In this document: piece by piece, positions 24,768 to 33,526 of the stretch
How positions within the stretch are numbered: the stretch's first letter is position 1
Layout: the number at the start of each line of letters is the position of its first letter
Source of the DNA: Planctomycetota bacterium
GTDB taxonomy: Bacteria > Planctomycetota > UBA8742 > UBA2392
DNA length: 64,000 nucleotides
Direction: 5' to 3'
Assembly (NCBI GenBank): GCA_019912315.1
Contig: JAIOJA010000013.1
Span: forward strand, 62,001 to 126,000
Position numbers and translations under genes: made by a program
Notes under the pieces: generated by a model
Databases searched by the model: none
What the model saw: the letters and a program-made list of their open reading frames with translations, nothing else
What the model was told of the DNA's origin: nothing

Positions 24768-25634
24768 CTACTTGTCCTTTTCGGACTCTTCCTGCTCGTG
24801 CTCAACGGCTTCGATGGCCTTGGCGGGGTTGCTCACAAGCTCATGCAGGGCGTTGAGAATTCTGAGCAAGGCCGGCATGGCTACCAGCGGGATCATGTTG
24901 GGCCCGTCGCTGAGGGCCTTGTCGGGTTCGGGGTGGGTTTCGGCGAAGATGCCATCCGCGCCGGCTGCGACTGCGGCCCGCGCGAGCAGGGGCGCGAATT
25001 CGCGTTGTCCGCCTGACTTGTCGCCGCTGCCGCCGGGCAGCTGCACGCTGTGAGTCGCATCGAAAACGATAGGGCAGCCTGTCTTGCCCATGATGGCGAT
25101 GCTGCGCATGTCGCTGACGAGGTTGTTGTAGCCGAAACTTGCGCCGCGCTCGGTCAGGATCACTTTGCCCTCGGCGCCGAAGGTGCTCATCTTGTCGACA
25201 ACCTGCTTCATGTCCCAGGGCGCGAGGAACTGGCCCTTTTTGATGTTCACAATCTTGCCGGTCTTGGCGGCGGCTTCGAGCAGATCGGTCTGGCGACACA
25301 GGAAGGCCGGAATCTGCAGAATATCCGCGACTTCCGCCGCGGGCTTGCAGTGTTCCGGCAGGTGAACGTCGGTCAGGATCGGGACTTCGAATTCCTTCTT
25401 GATGGCTTCGAGTTGCTTCAAACCTTCGTCGATGCCGGGCCCGCGGAAGGCCTTGCCGCTGGTGCGGTTGGCCTTGTCAAAGCTGGCTTTGAAGACGAAC
25501 GGCAGCCCCTGAGCCGCGCAGGCTTCTTTCATGCGCGCGGCGATGCGTTTTGGGGTCTCTTCATTTTCGAGCACGCAGGGGCCCGCGATGATGAAGAGTT
25601 TTTTGCCGTCCAGTTCGTGTTTGCCGACTTTCAT
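24768..25634 (-). CDS. kdsA: 3-deoxy-8-phosphooctulonate synthase (Kdo-8-P synthase)
   Basis: A 288-aa TIM-barrel enzyme condensing phosphoenolpyruvate with arabinose-5-phosphate to Kdo-8-phosphate, the first Kdo step of lipopolysaccharide core synthesis. IIAGPCVLENEE near residue 17 has the cysteine of the metal-dependent class where E. coli KdsA has asparagine. Other landmarks are FKASFDKANRTS, the barrel strand PILTDVH, TERGASFGYNNLV and FDATHSVQLPGG. I chose MKVGKHE because GGGAG lies 6 nt upstream. Its presence indicates an outer membrane with Kdo. Confidence 0.95.
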   Translation of the reverse strand: MKVGKHELDGKKLFIIAGPCVLENEETPKRIAARMKEACAAQGLPFVFKASFDKANRTSGKAFRGPGIDEGLKQLEAIKKEFEVPILTDVHLPEHCKPAAEVADILQIPAFLCRQTDLLEAAAKTGKIVNIKKGQFLAPWDMKQVVDKMSTFGAEGKVILTERGASFGYNNLVSDMRSIAIMGKTGCPIVFDATHSVQLPGGSGDKSGGQREFAPLLARAAVAAGADGIFAETHPEPDKALSDGPNMIPLVAMPALLRILNALHELVSNPAKAIEAVEHEQEESEKDK

Positions 25635-25701
25635 GGGCGTCTCCCGAAGGCGCGCCACTTAACAATGATTGACGGGGATGCGCCAGCCCGGGAGGCTGGC
25701 T

Positions 25702-25765
25702 GTCGAAGGTCAAAAGTCAAAGGTCGAAGGCGACATATCGCGACCTTCAACCTCAGACTGTCGAC
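25702..25765. repeat. Heptad-phased inverted element (element D)
   Basis: The left arm is four head-to-tail 7-mers of consensus GTCRAAR at 25702-25729. After 8 nt the right arm (25738-25765) is four contiguous 7-mers that read GTYNNNR on the minus strand (for example GTTGAAG and GTCGACA). The phase is exact across each arm. It lies between the upstream small membrane-protein gene and kdsA. Confidence 0.8.
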
Positions 25766-25771
25766 GCAGGG

Positions 25772-26386
25772 CTACTCTTCCGCTGGCACCGGGCCCTTGT
25801 GGCTGGCTTCGAACACGATCTGGTTCGTGCCGCCGACGCGCGGGTTGCGGGCGTTGTCTCCATCGAGCAGGGTCAGTGTACGCGTGCCGTCCAGCCCGAA
25901 CTCCTTGTCCGTCGCGGCGGTTTTGTACCAAGCCAGGCGCGTGTTGCTGAGCCCCTTGTAGTCCCAGATCTCGACGGTGATCTGGTCGCCGCTCTGCCAG
26001 GTGATTTCGAAGGGGGTCTCGGAATGGGTTACGGAAAGGGGGTTCTCGCCGACTTCGCGCAGGTTTTCGCCCAGCTTGCTTGAATCCCAGACGGTTTCTG
26101 TTTTGCCTTCCTTGTTTGTGTGCTTGATCAGCACTTGAACGTCCACGGTCTCGCCCGCGTCGAACTCCTGCGGATCGAGCACGACCTTGGTGATCTTGAC
26201 GGTGTACACGCCGTCTTTCTTCATGCCCTCGGCGCCTTTTTCAAAGAAGCCGTTTACCAAGGGTCCGACCACTGGCAGGTCCGGCTTGAAGTACCCGGCC
26301 ACACCCACCCCGACAACCAGCAGTAGAACCACGAGCAGCAAGGTGCCAGCCTTTGAGCCGCCCTTCTTTTTGTTTTTGTCAGCCAT
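25772..26386 (-). CDS. Single-pass membrane protein with a beta-rich extracytoplasmic domain, unknown function
   Basis: A 204-aa protein. A lysine-rich start (MADKNKKKGGSK) precedes one membrane helix (about 13-35). The remaining 165 residues have alternating polar/hydrophobic strands and resemble a C2-like beta sandwich (VYTVKITKVVLDPQEFDAGE, then ITVEIWDYKGL). No catalytic motif is seen. The ATG at 26386 has AAGGAG 5 nt upstream; the 14 codons before it are not supported. I do not recognise a named family with confidence. Confidence 0.7.
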   Translation of the reverse strand: MADKNKKKGGSKAGTLLLVVLLLVVGVGVAGYFKPDLPVVGPLVNGFFEKGAEGMKKDGVYTVKITKVVLDPQEFDAGETVDVQVLIKHTNKEGKTETVWDSSKLGENLREVGENPLSVTHSETPFEITWQSGDQITVEIWDYKGLSNTRLAWYKTAATDKEFGLDGTRTLTLLDGDNARNPRVGGTNQIVFEASHKGPVPAEE

Positions 26387-26561
26387 GGCATCTCCTTCAC
26401 TCTGAGGATACCGGTTTGAGCCCCACAACCCAAGGGCAACGTCCTAAGTGGCATAGTCGCGCGTGCAATTGGGGCATGTTTGAATGGGCCTTTCAACCAA
26501 CCAAGCCGTTGTTAGTGCCCGGAAACACTTCTCGCCACTGTCCCGACACCGGGCTTGCCCT

Positions 26562-28049
26562 ATGCCTGACCTGCTGGTTGACCTTGAAACAGACCATGAC
26601 GACGCGCCGCTTTATCAGCGTATCGCGGATTCGATCCGATCGGACGTACTTTCCGGACGTCTGCGGCGTGGTGAGCGCGTGCCGTCAACGCGGACCCTGG
26701 CCCGCGAGTTGAAAGTCAACCGTAACACTGTGGCCCAGGCTTACGAGCAACTGGTGGGTGAGGGGTTTCTTGAAGGTCGGCACGGCAGCGGCACATACGT
26801 CGCGCGCGAGTTGCCCCAGGCGAACTTCAATACGAAATCATCGCGTCACACGCAGCAGAAGCTGCGCCGCGTCGCGTTCGCCAATGCGCCGGTCGCGCCG
26901 AAGTTCTATTCCCACGTGCTGCAGGCTGAGAACCCTGTCTCGCCGCCGGGCGTGGACATTGACATGCGCCTTGGTGCGCCGGACATCAGTGCCTTTCCGT
27001 TGCGCCAGTGGCGGCGTGTGATCGGCAACCAGTTACTGGTCGCGCGGCGCGACCGCATGAACTACGGCAGCGCCTACGGCCTGCAGGAGTTGCGTGAGCA
27101 GATCGCGTCCTATCTGGGGCGTGCGCGCGGCATTGACTGCGATTACCGCAACGTGCTGGTCACCAGCGGCAGCCAGCAGGGGTTGTGGCTGGCGGCCTCA
27201 CTGCTGGTGGGCAAGGGCGACGCGGTGATGATGGAGGACCCGGGCTACCTGGGCGCTCGCGCGATATTTAACGCGCTGGGGTCCGTGCCGGTCGGCGTGC
27301 CGGTTGACCAGGACGGCGCGGATGCGGCGTTTGTGGCGCGCAAGCTGGCTGACGGGGTGTCGCCGAAGCTGCTGCACCTGACGCCTTCGCACCAGTACCC
27401 GACGGGAGTGACCCTGTCTGCGCCCCGGCGCATGGAGTTGCTGGAGTTGGCAAGCGAGCATGGCTTTATGATTGTCGAGGACGATTACGACAGCGAGTAC
27501 CGCTATGAGGGACGTCCCGCGCGGGCGCTGGCCGGCATTGATGTCGCGGGCGCGGTGATTTACGTCGGCAGCTTCAGCAAGGTGATGTACCCAAGCCTGC
27601 GCGTGGGCTATGTCGTTGCGCCGGAGTGGCTGATCGAGGCCATGGTTTCCCTTCGCTGGCACGTGGATTTCATGCCGCCGATGCTGGAAAGCGCCGCGCT
27701 GGCGCAGTTCATTGACGAAGGCCACTTTGAGCGCCATCTGCGCCGCATGAGGACTCTGTATGCCGACAAGCGCGAGGTCTTTACGCGGATTCTTGCCGAA
27801 CAATTGCCGGGCGTACTGCCGGATCCCGTGCCGCCGGGCGGCATGAAGATCATGCTGAATGTGCCGTCGCACTTGACCCGTCAAGAGGCGTTCGAGCGTG
27901 CTTTGAACGCGGGTGTCAGGGTGTACGACCAGAGTGTCTGCTACTTCGAGCCCGCCGCCGCGCCCAAGACACTGACAATCGGCTTCACGGCCCTGCCCAT
28001 CGAGAAAGTCAAGGAGGCCGCGTTTCGCCTGGCCCGCGCCTGGATTTAG
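26562..28049 (+). CDS. MocR/PdxR-type GntR-family regulator with aminotransferase domain
   Basis: A 495-aa fusion. Residues 10-75 are a GntR winged helix (PLYQRIADSIRSDVLSGRL, then STRTLARELKVNRNTVAQAY). Residues 120-490 are a type I aminotransferase fold, with the PLP lysine in YVGSFSKVMYPSLRVGYV. MocR proteins use PLP as effector; PdxR members control vitamin B6 synthesis and others control amino-acid genes. The neighbours do not point to a target. It is divergent from the small membrane-protein gene across 175 nt, where its operator may lie. Confidence 0.9.
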   Translation: MPDLLVDLETDHDDAPLYQRIADSIRSDVLSGRLRRGERVPSTRTLARELKVNRNTVAQAYEQLVGEGFLEGRHGSGTYVARELPQANFNTKSSRHTQQKLRRVAFANAPVAPKFYSHVLQAENPVSPPGVDIDMRLGAPDISAFPLRQWRRVIGNQLLVARRDRMNYGSAYGLQELREQIASYLGRARGIDCDYRNVLVTSGSQQGLWLAASLLVGKGDAVMMEDPGYLGARAIFNALGSVPVGVPVDQDGADAAFVARKLADGVSPKLLHLTPSHQYPTGVTLSAPRRMELLELASEHGFMIVEDDYDSEYRYEGRPARALAGIDVAGAVIYVGSFSKVMYPSLRVGYVVAPEWLIEAMVSLRWHVDFMPPMLESAALAQFIDEGHFERHLRRMRTLYADKREVFTRILAEQLPGVLPDPVPPGGMKIMLNVPSHLTRQEAFERALNAGVRVYDQSVCYFEPAAAPKTLTIGFTALPIEKVKEAAFRLARAWI

Positions 28050-28083
28050 CGCGTTTTCATGGTTGGTCTGCAGAGTCGCTGAC

Positions 28084-28167
28084 GAGTGGGGGAGTTTGGA
28101 GCCAGGAATCCGCCCGGCCCAACACCCAACGTAGTTACTCCCGTCTCCAAAACTCCCGCCCCCGCGT
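28084..28167. repeat. Heptad-phased inverted element between convergent genes (element E)
   Basis: The right half (28119-28167) reads in contiguous 7-mers such as CCAACAC, CCAACGT, CCCGTCT and CCAAAAC. The left arm GGGAGTTTGGAG (about 28090-28101) pairs with CTCCAAAACTCCC (28145-28157) with one bulged base. It lies between the convergent MocR-type and rpoN genes, so it may also act as a bidirectional terminator. The phasing is good but less perfect than in elements C and D. Confidence 0.55.
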
Positions 28168-28195
28168 GGTTCGGCAGAAGAACTCTGAAACTGCT

Positions 28196-29671
28196 CTAAT
28201 GTGCGCGGCGGACGCGGCTGTCGGGGATGCCGAGTTCTTCGCGGTACTTGGTGACGACGCGGCGCGAAGCCTTGATGCCCGCTTCGTCAAGCTTCTTTGC
28301 AATCGCCATATCGGACAGCGGCTTCTTCTTGTTTTCGCCGTCCACGATTTCTTTGACCTTCTGCTTCACCGCTTCACGGCTGGTTTCGCCGTCGTCCTTG
28401 GGTAGCCCGCCCGTGAACAGCTTGTTCATGGCGATCACGCCCTGGGGCGTCTGCATGTACTTGCCGAAGACGGCGCGCCATACGGTGCTGTGGTGAATGC
28501 CCAGCTCGTCGGCGATGTCCTGCATTTTCATGGGCTTCAGGCCGGATACTCCCTCGCGCATGAAGTCTTCCTGGCGCTTGAGAATCTCGTTGGCCACGCG
28601 CTCCAGGGTGCTCTGGCGCTGGTCGATGGCGTCCATTAGCTGGCGGGCGGCGTTCAGCTTGCCCTTCACGAAGTTCAGGGTTTCCTTGTCGCCTTTGCGC
28701 CCTTCGAGCATCTTGAGGTAACTGGGGCTGATTGCGAGGCGTGGAACGTTTTCACGCGTGAGCTTGACCTCGAGTTTACCGTTTTCGTCTTCTTCCAGGA
28801 CGACGTCCGGTACCACCAACTGCGTCGGCGCGTTGTTGTAGAGGGCGCCGGGGTGCGGGTTCAAAGCGCCCAGCAGATCGATCAGCAGCTTCACTTCGTC
28901 AAGACTGACATCCATTTCCTTGGCGATCTTGGGCAGACGGTTCTTGAGCACGTCTTCCCAGTGCCCGGTCAGCAGCACCTTCAACTTCGGGTAGTCCGGG
29001 TCGTCCTTGCCAATCTGAAGCAGCAGGCACTCCGCGAGGTCGCGGGCCCCGACACCCTTGGGTTCAAGGGCCTGTATCAGTTCCAAGGCCCACTCGGCTT
29101 CTTCCAGCGTGTACCTGCCGTCGAAACCCTTGATGATGTCCACCAGCGGGTAGCCCAGGTAGCCGCGCTCGTCCAGCGAGTAGACCACGCCTTCAAGCAA
29201 CGGCCAGTCAAGCTCGTCGATTTCGATCATGCGCAGTTGCTCAAGCAGGTGGTCGTCCAGACTCTCGCCCGGCGCGGCGACGTTGTTGAAGGCTTCCTGT
29301 TTGGCGTCGGGCTCACCGTCCTGTTGTACGCGCCCGCTGCGCGGCACGAACTCGTCAACATCCGTGTTGCGCTGCAGGAACTCGTAGACTTCTTCGTAGG
29401 TTTCACCGACTTCCGTCTTGGGCTCGCCGCCTTCGTCGCGGATGTCCTCGTGGATGCGCTCCTCACGCTCGAGTTGCGTCGGCGCTTCGGCAGGGTCGCT
29501 GCCCATTTCAAGCGTGGGGTTTTCCAGCAACTCGTCGCGCACGAGGTCCTGCAGGTCAGCGCTACTCATCTGCAGAATGTTGAGGCTCTGGATCGTCTGC
29601 AGGCTCAGCACTTGCCGATGTTCCAGGCGCTGGCTTACCTGCATGCCAAGACTCATCCCAGGCCCGCTCAT
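28196..29671 (-). CDS. rpoN: RNA polymerase sigma-54 factor
   Basis: A 491-aa sigma factor for enhancer-dependent promoters. Region I is at the N-terminus (QTIQSLNILQMSSADLQDLV), followed by an acidic region II to about residue 125, then the core-binding region. The DNA-binding part includes a helix-turn-helix (LGIHHSTVWRAVFGKY). The RpoN box is ASRRVVTKYREELGI, slightly divergent from the usual ARRTVAKYRE. The start codon overlaps the recR stop by 4 nt. No clear -24/-12 promoter was found elsewhere in the window. Confidence 0.95.
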   Translation of the reverse strand: MSGPGMSLGMQVSQRLEHRQVLSLQTIQSLNILQMSSADLQDLVRDELLENPTLEMGSDPAEAPTQLEREERIHEDIRDEGGEPKTEVGETYEEVYEFLQRNTDVDEFVPRSGRVQQDGEPDAKQEAFNNVAAPGESLDDHLLEQLRMIEIDELDWPLLEGVVYSLDERGYLGYPLVDIIKGFDGRYTLEEAEWALELIQALEPKGVGARDLAECLLLQIGKDDPDYPKLKVLLTGHWEDVLKNRLPKIAKEMDVSLDEVKLLIDLLGALNPHPGALYNNAPTQLVVPDVVLEEDENGKLEVKLTRENVPRLAISPSYLKMLEGRKGDKETLNFVKGKLNAARQLMDAIDQRQSTLERVANEILKRQEDFMREGVSGLKPMKMQDIADELGIHHSTVWRAVFGKYMQTPQGVIAMNKLFTGGLPKDDGETSREAVKQKVKEIVDGENKKKPLSDMAIAKKLDEAGIKASRRVVTKYREELGIPDSRVRRAH

Positions 29672-30291
29672 CGGTCACTCCCGAACGCCTGCCGTCCGGA
29701 CAGGGCGTCGCTCAGTATTGCGCCGCTGACGTTTTCGATTTCCGCGCCGGCCGGCACGCCCCGTGCAATGCGCGTAAGCCTTATGCCTCTCTGTTTCGCC
29801 ACGTCGGCCAGCACGTCGCGCAGATAGACGGCCGTGCCTTCGCCTTCCAGGTCAGGGCTCGTGGCGATGATGATTTCCTTGATGCCGCCCTTGGTGGCGC
29901 GTTGCAGCAGTGGCTCGATGGTCAGGTCATCCGGGCTGATGCCTTCCAGCATGGCGATGTGCCCAAGCAGGCAGTGGTAGACGCCCTTGTAGGCGCCGGA
30001 CTTTTCGAAGGCCATCAAGTCCTTGGGCTGCTCGACGACACATACGATGGACTTGTCGCGCTGGGCATCACCGCAGATGGGGCAGGGGTCGTGTTCGGTG
30101 AAGTTGAAACAAATGCTACAGTTGGTAAGATTCTGTTTGACGTCGCGGATGGCGCGGGCCAGCCCCATGGCGTCTTCATCGCTGAGCTTGACCAGGTGGA
30201 AGGCCAGTCTTTCGGCGGTTTTGGAGCCGATGCCGGGCAGCTTTTTGAGGCTGTCCACAAGACGTGCCAGGCTGTTCGGGTAAGAAGTCAA
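29668..30291 (-). CDS. recR: Recombination mediator RecR
   Basis: A 207-aa protein that works with RecO/RecF to load RecA at gaps and stalled forks. The helix-hairpin-helix PGIGSKTAERLAFHL is at 19-33, a zinc finger CSIC...CPIC at about 58-73, and a Toprim domain from about 80 (IVCVVEQPKDLMAFE to YLRDVL). The C-terminal GVPAGAEIENVSGAILSDAL is typical. The length is normal. It is the first gene of a recR-rpoN pair joined by an overlapping ATGA. Confidence 0.96.
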   Translation of the reverse strand: MTSYPNSLARLVDSLKKLPGIGSKTAERLAFHLVKLSDEDAMGLARAIRDVKQNLTNCSICFNFTEHDPCPICGDAQRDKSIVCVVEQPKDLMAFEKSGAYKGVYHCLLGHIAMLEGISPDDLTIEPLLQRATKGGIKEIIIATSPDLEGEGTAVYLRDVLADVAKQRGIRLTRIARGVPAGAEIENVSGAILSDALSGRQAFGSDR

Positions 30292-30486
30292 GTCGAAACT
30301 CCAAAAACGGAACGCTATTTGCTAGAGACTTCTTAAAGATATCCCACCACAGGCGTCTGTCAAGCAGTCCGGGTTTGTGCCATCGGCGCAATCTCCCGCT
30401 CGTTCCACACGTATAGACCTTCGCAAGTCAGCCGTTAGGATTCGCTTGACCGTAACGACCATTAGCGCCGTCGCCGAGGAGACCGA

Positions 30487-32853
30487 ATGCGTTACCCGTT
30501 CGTACTTGCCTGTTTCGCCCTGGTGCTGTTCGCCGCCGCCTGCACACTCGACGACGGGGATGAATCCAACGATGCCGGCGCCACAGCCGTCGAGGGACGC
30601 GACATTGTCCTCGACATCGGCGTGGCGCGCGTCGAAATCAGCGGGCTCAGCATAGGCCCCGGTGCCGGGCAAATCCCCGCCGGCAGCAAGCTCAAACTCA
30701 AAGTCGTGGACCAGGACATCAACGGGCGCGACGTCTATTCGCCGGTCATTGAGCTCAGCGTGAAGGACGGTGCGGGCGCGCCCGTAACGGGGCTGGCGCT
30801 CAACCCGCCCGCAGTCGTGGAGCTCAGCTATAACTCGGCTGCAGCCGCGGAAGAAGGCGACGACACACCGGACAAGTTGAATTTGCTCAAAATCGACGGG
30901 GGCACGACCGACGAGCTCGCCTACACGACCCTGTCGCCGGCCCCGGACACTGAGTTCACCCTCGCCTACAAGGGGCGCACACGCGCACTGGTGACCGGCT
31001 TCTCGCGTTTCGCCGTCGCCGGCGGCGCGAGCGGCGGCGGCGGCGGCCCCGGCACGCCGACCGCGCTGACCGGTACCGTCAGCACGGTTGTCACCGCTAC
31101 CGTGTTTCAGCTTGCCGATACCGGGGCCGTCTTCAGCGTGAACCTCGCGGTTCCGACTTCGATTACGACGACTGTGCCGGCCGTGGTGACCCTGAACGAC
31201 GCGAGTTTCAACGCGGGCAGTCCCCTCGATCCCAACAACCGTGTGGTCACCGTGCAGACGGGCGGCACGACCTATACCAGTGACGCGCCCGCAGCGAGTG
31301 TTGTGTTCCAGTTGAATGTGTTCACGGGTAGCAGCAGCAGCGGCAGTCTGCTGGGCACGGTCATTGAGCAGGGCGGCAGCGCGAGCCTGGCAATCAACTT
31401 TACGTTTACCACCGGCACTCCGCTCACGGACGCGGTCGGCGGAACGGTGACCGAGTTGGGGGGCTTCCGCACGCTCAACCTGCAGGATGCGGGGCAGACC
31501 GAGCAGGTGGTGATTCTTATGCCCGACACACTCCCGAATGCCATGCTTGATCCGATTACGTTTGATGAAACCACCTTTGATTCAGGCAATCCGACGGCCG
31601 CGACCTCGCGCGTTGTCACCGTCACCGAAGGCGGCGAGACCTACAGCAGCGACGTGCCTTTCTTGGGCAGCGTGACCGTTACGTTCACAAGCTGGGACGA
31701 CCTCACGTTGTCCGGCGCGGGCACGATTACCGGCACGGTTGTCAGCGCGACCCCCGCCTCGAAGGTTCTGAATTACACGTTTACCGTCAGCGCGGGCGGC
31801 GGCGGCGGTGGTGGCGGTTTCAGCGCCGGTACACCGGTTGACATCACCACCACGGATGTCGCCGACGAGGCGGCCATTCACTATGACGACGCCGACGGCG
31901 ATTACATTGCCGTCTGGATGTCCGACATCGGCACCACCAATCGTACGCTCGAAATTGTAAGCCTGAACCCGGACACGTTCGCGCAGGGCGCCATCGAAAG
32001 CTATGAGCCGACTGCCGCGATTGTCCCGGGCGGCGGCATGGGCCTGGCATCGGACGACTTCGAAAATCTGGCCATCGCCTGCGCGACTTCAACCAACGCG
32101 ATCGCCATCTTCTACGCCTACGACGGCGTCGGGCTGCGCAGCGAAGTTGATCTTGGTGCCGGCTCGGCGACGCGCGTGGCTTACAACCCTGACGACGACA
32201 GCTTTATCTTCGCGTGGCAGTCCGGCGCGGACGTTATGATCCGCACTTTCAACTATGATGGCACAGCCCTGAACATCGCACAGACGGCCATCAGCGGCGC
32301 GACACTTACCGGACTCTGCGCCGCCGATACCGATGATGAGGCACTGGTTACGGGCGATGACGGCAGCGGCATCGTCGGGCAGTTGATCACCGTCAGCACG
32401 GGCGTCTTGAGCGGTGCCGGCTTTGACCTTTCGACTTCACTGGGCGGCGGGCTGTGCGAGTACGACCCGGTGGGGGACAATTACCTCATTAACACGCAGC
32501 AACTGGTGCAGGGTTTCTTCACGGCCCAGGTGTTGATCGCGCTTGCGCCCGGCACGACTGTGCCCGTGGGCGGCAGCCTGACGCTGGCCGCGGCGGCCGC
32601 GCCGACCCAGTCGTGCTTCGGCAATGCGGGCGTGATTTTCGCGGACCCGGGGGCGAACATGTACCCCGTGGACAGCGGGCTCAGCGGCCCGTCGCTGGTT
32701 GACCAGCCGTTGTTCGGCGCGCTGAACGGTCTGAATATCGACACGACGGCGGACGGCGGCGACCTGGCGGGCGCGGGCAGCAACCGCTATGTGTTGATTG
32801 CGGCCAGGGGCGCGGATGGGGTGACGGTGATTCCGTTGACGCTGACGCCGTAG
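30487..32853 (+). CDS. Large lipoprotein with tandem beta-rich repeats, unknown function
   Basis: A 788-aa secreted protein. The lipoprotein signal ends at LFAAAC (Cys19). Residues 20-180 form a domain with Ca-binding-like or Ig-like character. Two tandem repeats of about 120 residues follow (about 191-316 and 317-436), each containing a matching core: RVVTVQTGGTTYTSD in the first, RVVTVTEGGETYSSD in the second. Glycine runs (GGGGG) act as linkers near 180 and 437. The C-terminal 340 residues alternate short strands with TTGADG-like acidic loops and may be beta-propeller-like. Family not recognised. It converges on def with a 3-nt gap. Confidence 0.72.
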   Translation: MRYPFVLACFALVLFAAACTLDDGDESNDAGATAVEGRDIVLDIGVARVEISGLSIGPGAGQIPAGSKLKLKVVDQDINGRDVYSPVIELSVKDGAGAPVTGLALNPPAVVELSYNSAAAAEEGDDTPDKLNLLKIDGGTTDELAYTTLSPAPDTEFTLAYKGRTRALVTGFSRFAVAGGASGGGGGPGTPTALTGTVSTVVTATVFQLADTGAVFSVNLAVPTSITTTVPAVVTLNDASFNAGSPLDPNNRVVTVQTGGTTYTSDAPAASVVFQLNVFTGSSSSGSLLGTVIEQGGSASLAINFTFTTGTPLTDAVGGTVTELGGFRTLNLQDAGQTEQVVILMPDTLPNAMLDPITFDETTFDSGNPTAATSRVVTVTEGGETYSSDVPFLGSVTVTFTSWDDLTLSGAGTITGTVVSATPASKVLNYTFTVSAGGGGGGGGFSAGTPVDITTTDVADEAAIHYDDADGDYIAVWMSDIGTTNRTLEIVSLNPDTFAQGAIESYEPTAAIVPGGGMGLASDDFENLAIACATSTNAIAIFYAYDGVGLRSEVDLGAGSATRVAYNPDDDSFIFAWQSGADVMIRTFNYDGTALNIAQTAISGATLTGLCAADTDDEALVTGDDGSGIVGQLITVSTGVLSGAGFDLSTSLGGGLCEYDPVGDNYLINTQQLVQGFFTAQVLIALAPGTTVPVGGSLTLAAAAAPTQSCFGNAGVIFADPGANMYPVDSGLSGPSLVDQPLFGALNGLNIDTTADGGDLAGAGSNRYVLIAARGADGVTVIPLTLTP

Positions 32854-32856
32854 CAG

Positions 32857-33378
32857 CTATGCGCGGGCGTGGGCACGTTTGTATTCGCGGCGCATCTGCT
32901 CAAGGTCTTTGCGCAGTTTGACGAACTCGGCCGGCTCAAGATCCTGCACGAAGATGTTTCCGTCGAGGTGGTCGCGTTCATGCAGCAACGCGCGGGCCAG
33001 CAGCCCTTCGCCGGTGACTTCGAACCATTCGCCCGTGACGTCCTGGGCGCGCATGGTGACCTTCATGGAGCGCTTTTTCTTCGCGAACAGACCGGGGAAG
33101 GACAGGCAGCCTTCGTCGCCGTACTGTTCGCCCTCAATGCTGACAATCTCCGGGTTGATCAGCGCGATCTCGCCTTCGGGGGGCTGTTCCTCCGCGCAAT
33201 TGACAACGAAGATGCGCTTGCTGATGCCGACTTGAGGGGCGGCCAGCCCGACACCCCGCTCCTGATACATGGTCAGGAACATCTCCTCGATGATGTCCGC
33301 CAGGCGCGGGCCGAAGTCGGTGACGGGCGCCGTCGGCGTGGTCAGAATGGGGTCCGGGTAATGGACGATCTTGAACAA
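32857..33378 (-). CDS. def: Peptide deformylase
   Basis: A 173-aa metalloenzyme that removes the N-formyl group from nascent proteins. All three motifs are present: GVGLAAPQ (43-50), EGCLS (about 88-92, cysteine metal ligand) and HERDH (about 132-136, two histidine ligands and the catalytic glutamate), the last with R in place of the more common hydrophobic residue. The C-terminal tail is basic. It is divergent from the TPR protein gene. Confidence 0.96.
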   Translation of the reverse strand: MFKIVHYPDPILTTPTAPVTDFGPRLADIIEEMFLTMYQERGVGLAAPQVGISKRIFVVNCAEEQPPEGEIALINPEIVSIEGEQYGDEGCLSFPGLFAKKKRSMKVTMRAQDVTGEWFEVTGEGLLARALLHERDHLDGNIFVQDLEPAEFVKLRKDLEQMRREYKRAHARA

Positions 33379-33526
33379 TGCCGCTCCTTGACTTTCAAAT
33401 GCCCAATTTTAGCCCATTAGAAGCGACACACAAGCATAAGCGCAGACTTGCAAGCCCGGTTTCCTGAGGCACAATGCATAGTCCGGAATGGAATTTCTTC
33501 TGTAAGCCCCCAGAGGATGTGCCCCG

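Noticed and set aside
22877..24805. Longer 642-aa version of the VWA protein starting at 24805
   Set aside because: The extra 74 residues are Cys/Arg-rich and bury the signal peptide. A strong ribosome site precedes ATG 24583.
26440..26480. Possible sigma-54 promoter (TGGCAT ... TGCAA) in the divergent gap before the MocR-type gene
   Set aside because: The spacing between the GG and GC elements does not match the -24/-12 requirement.
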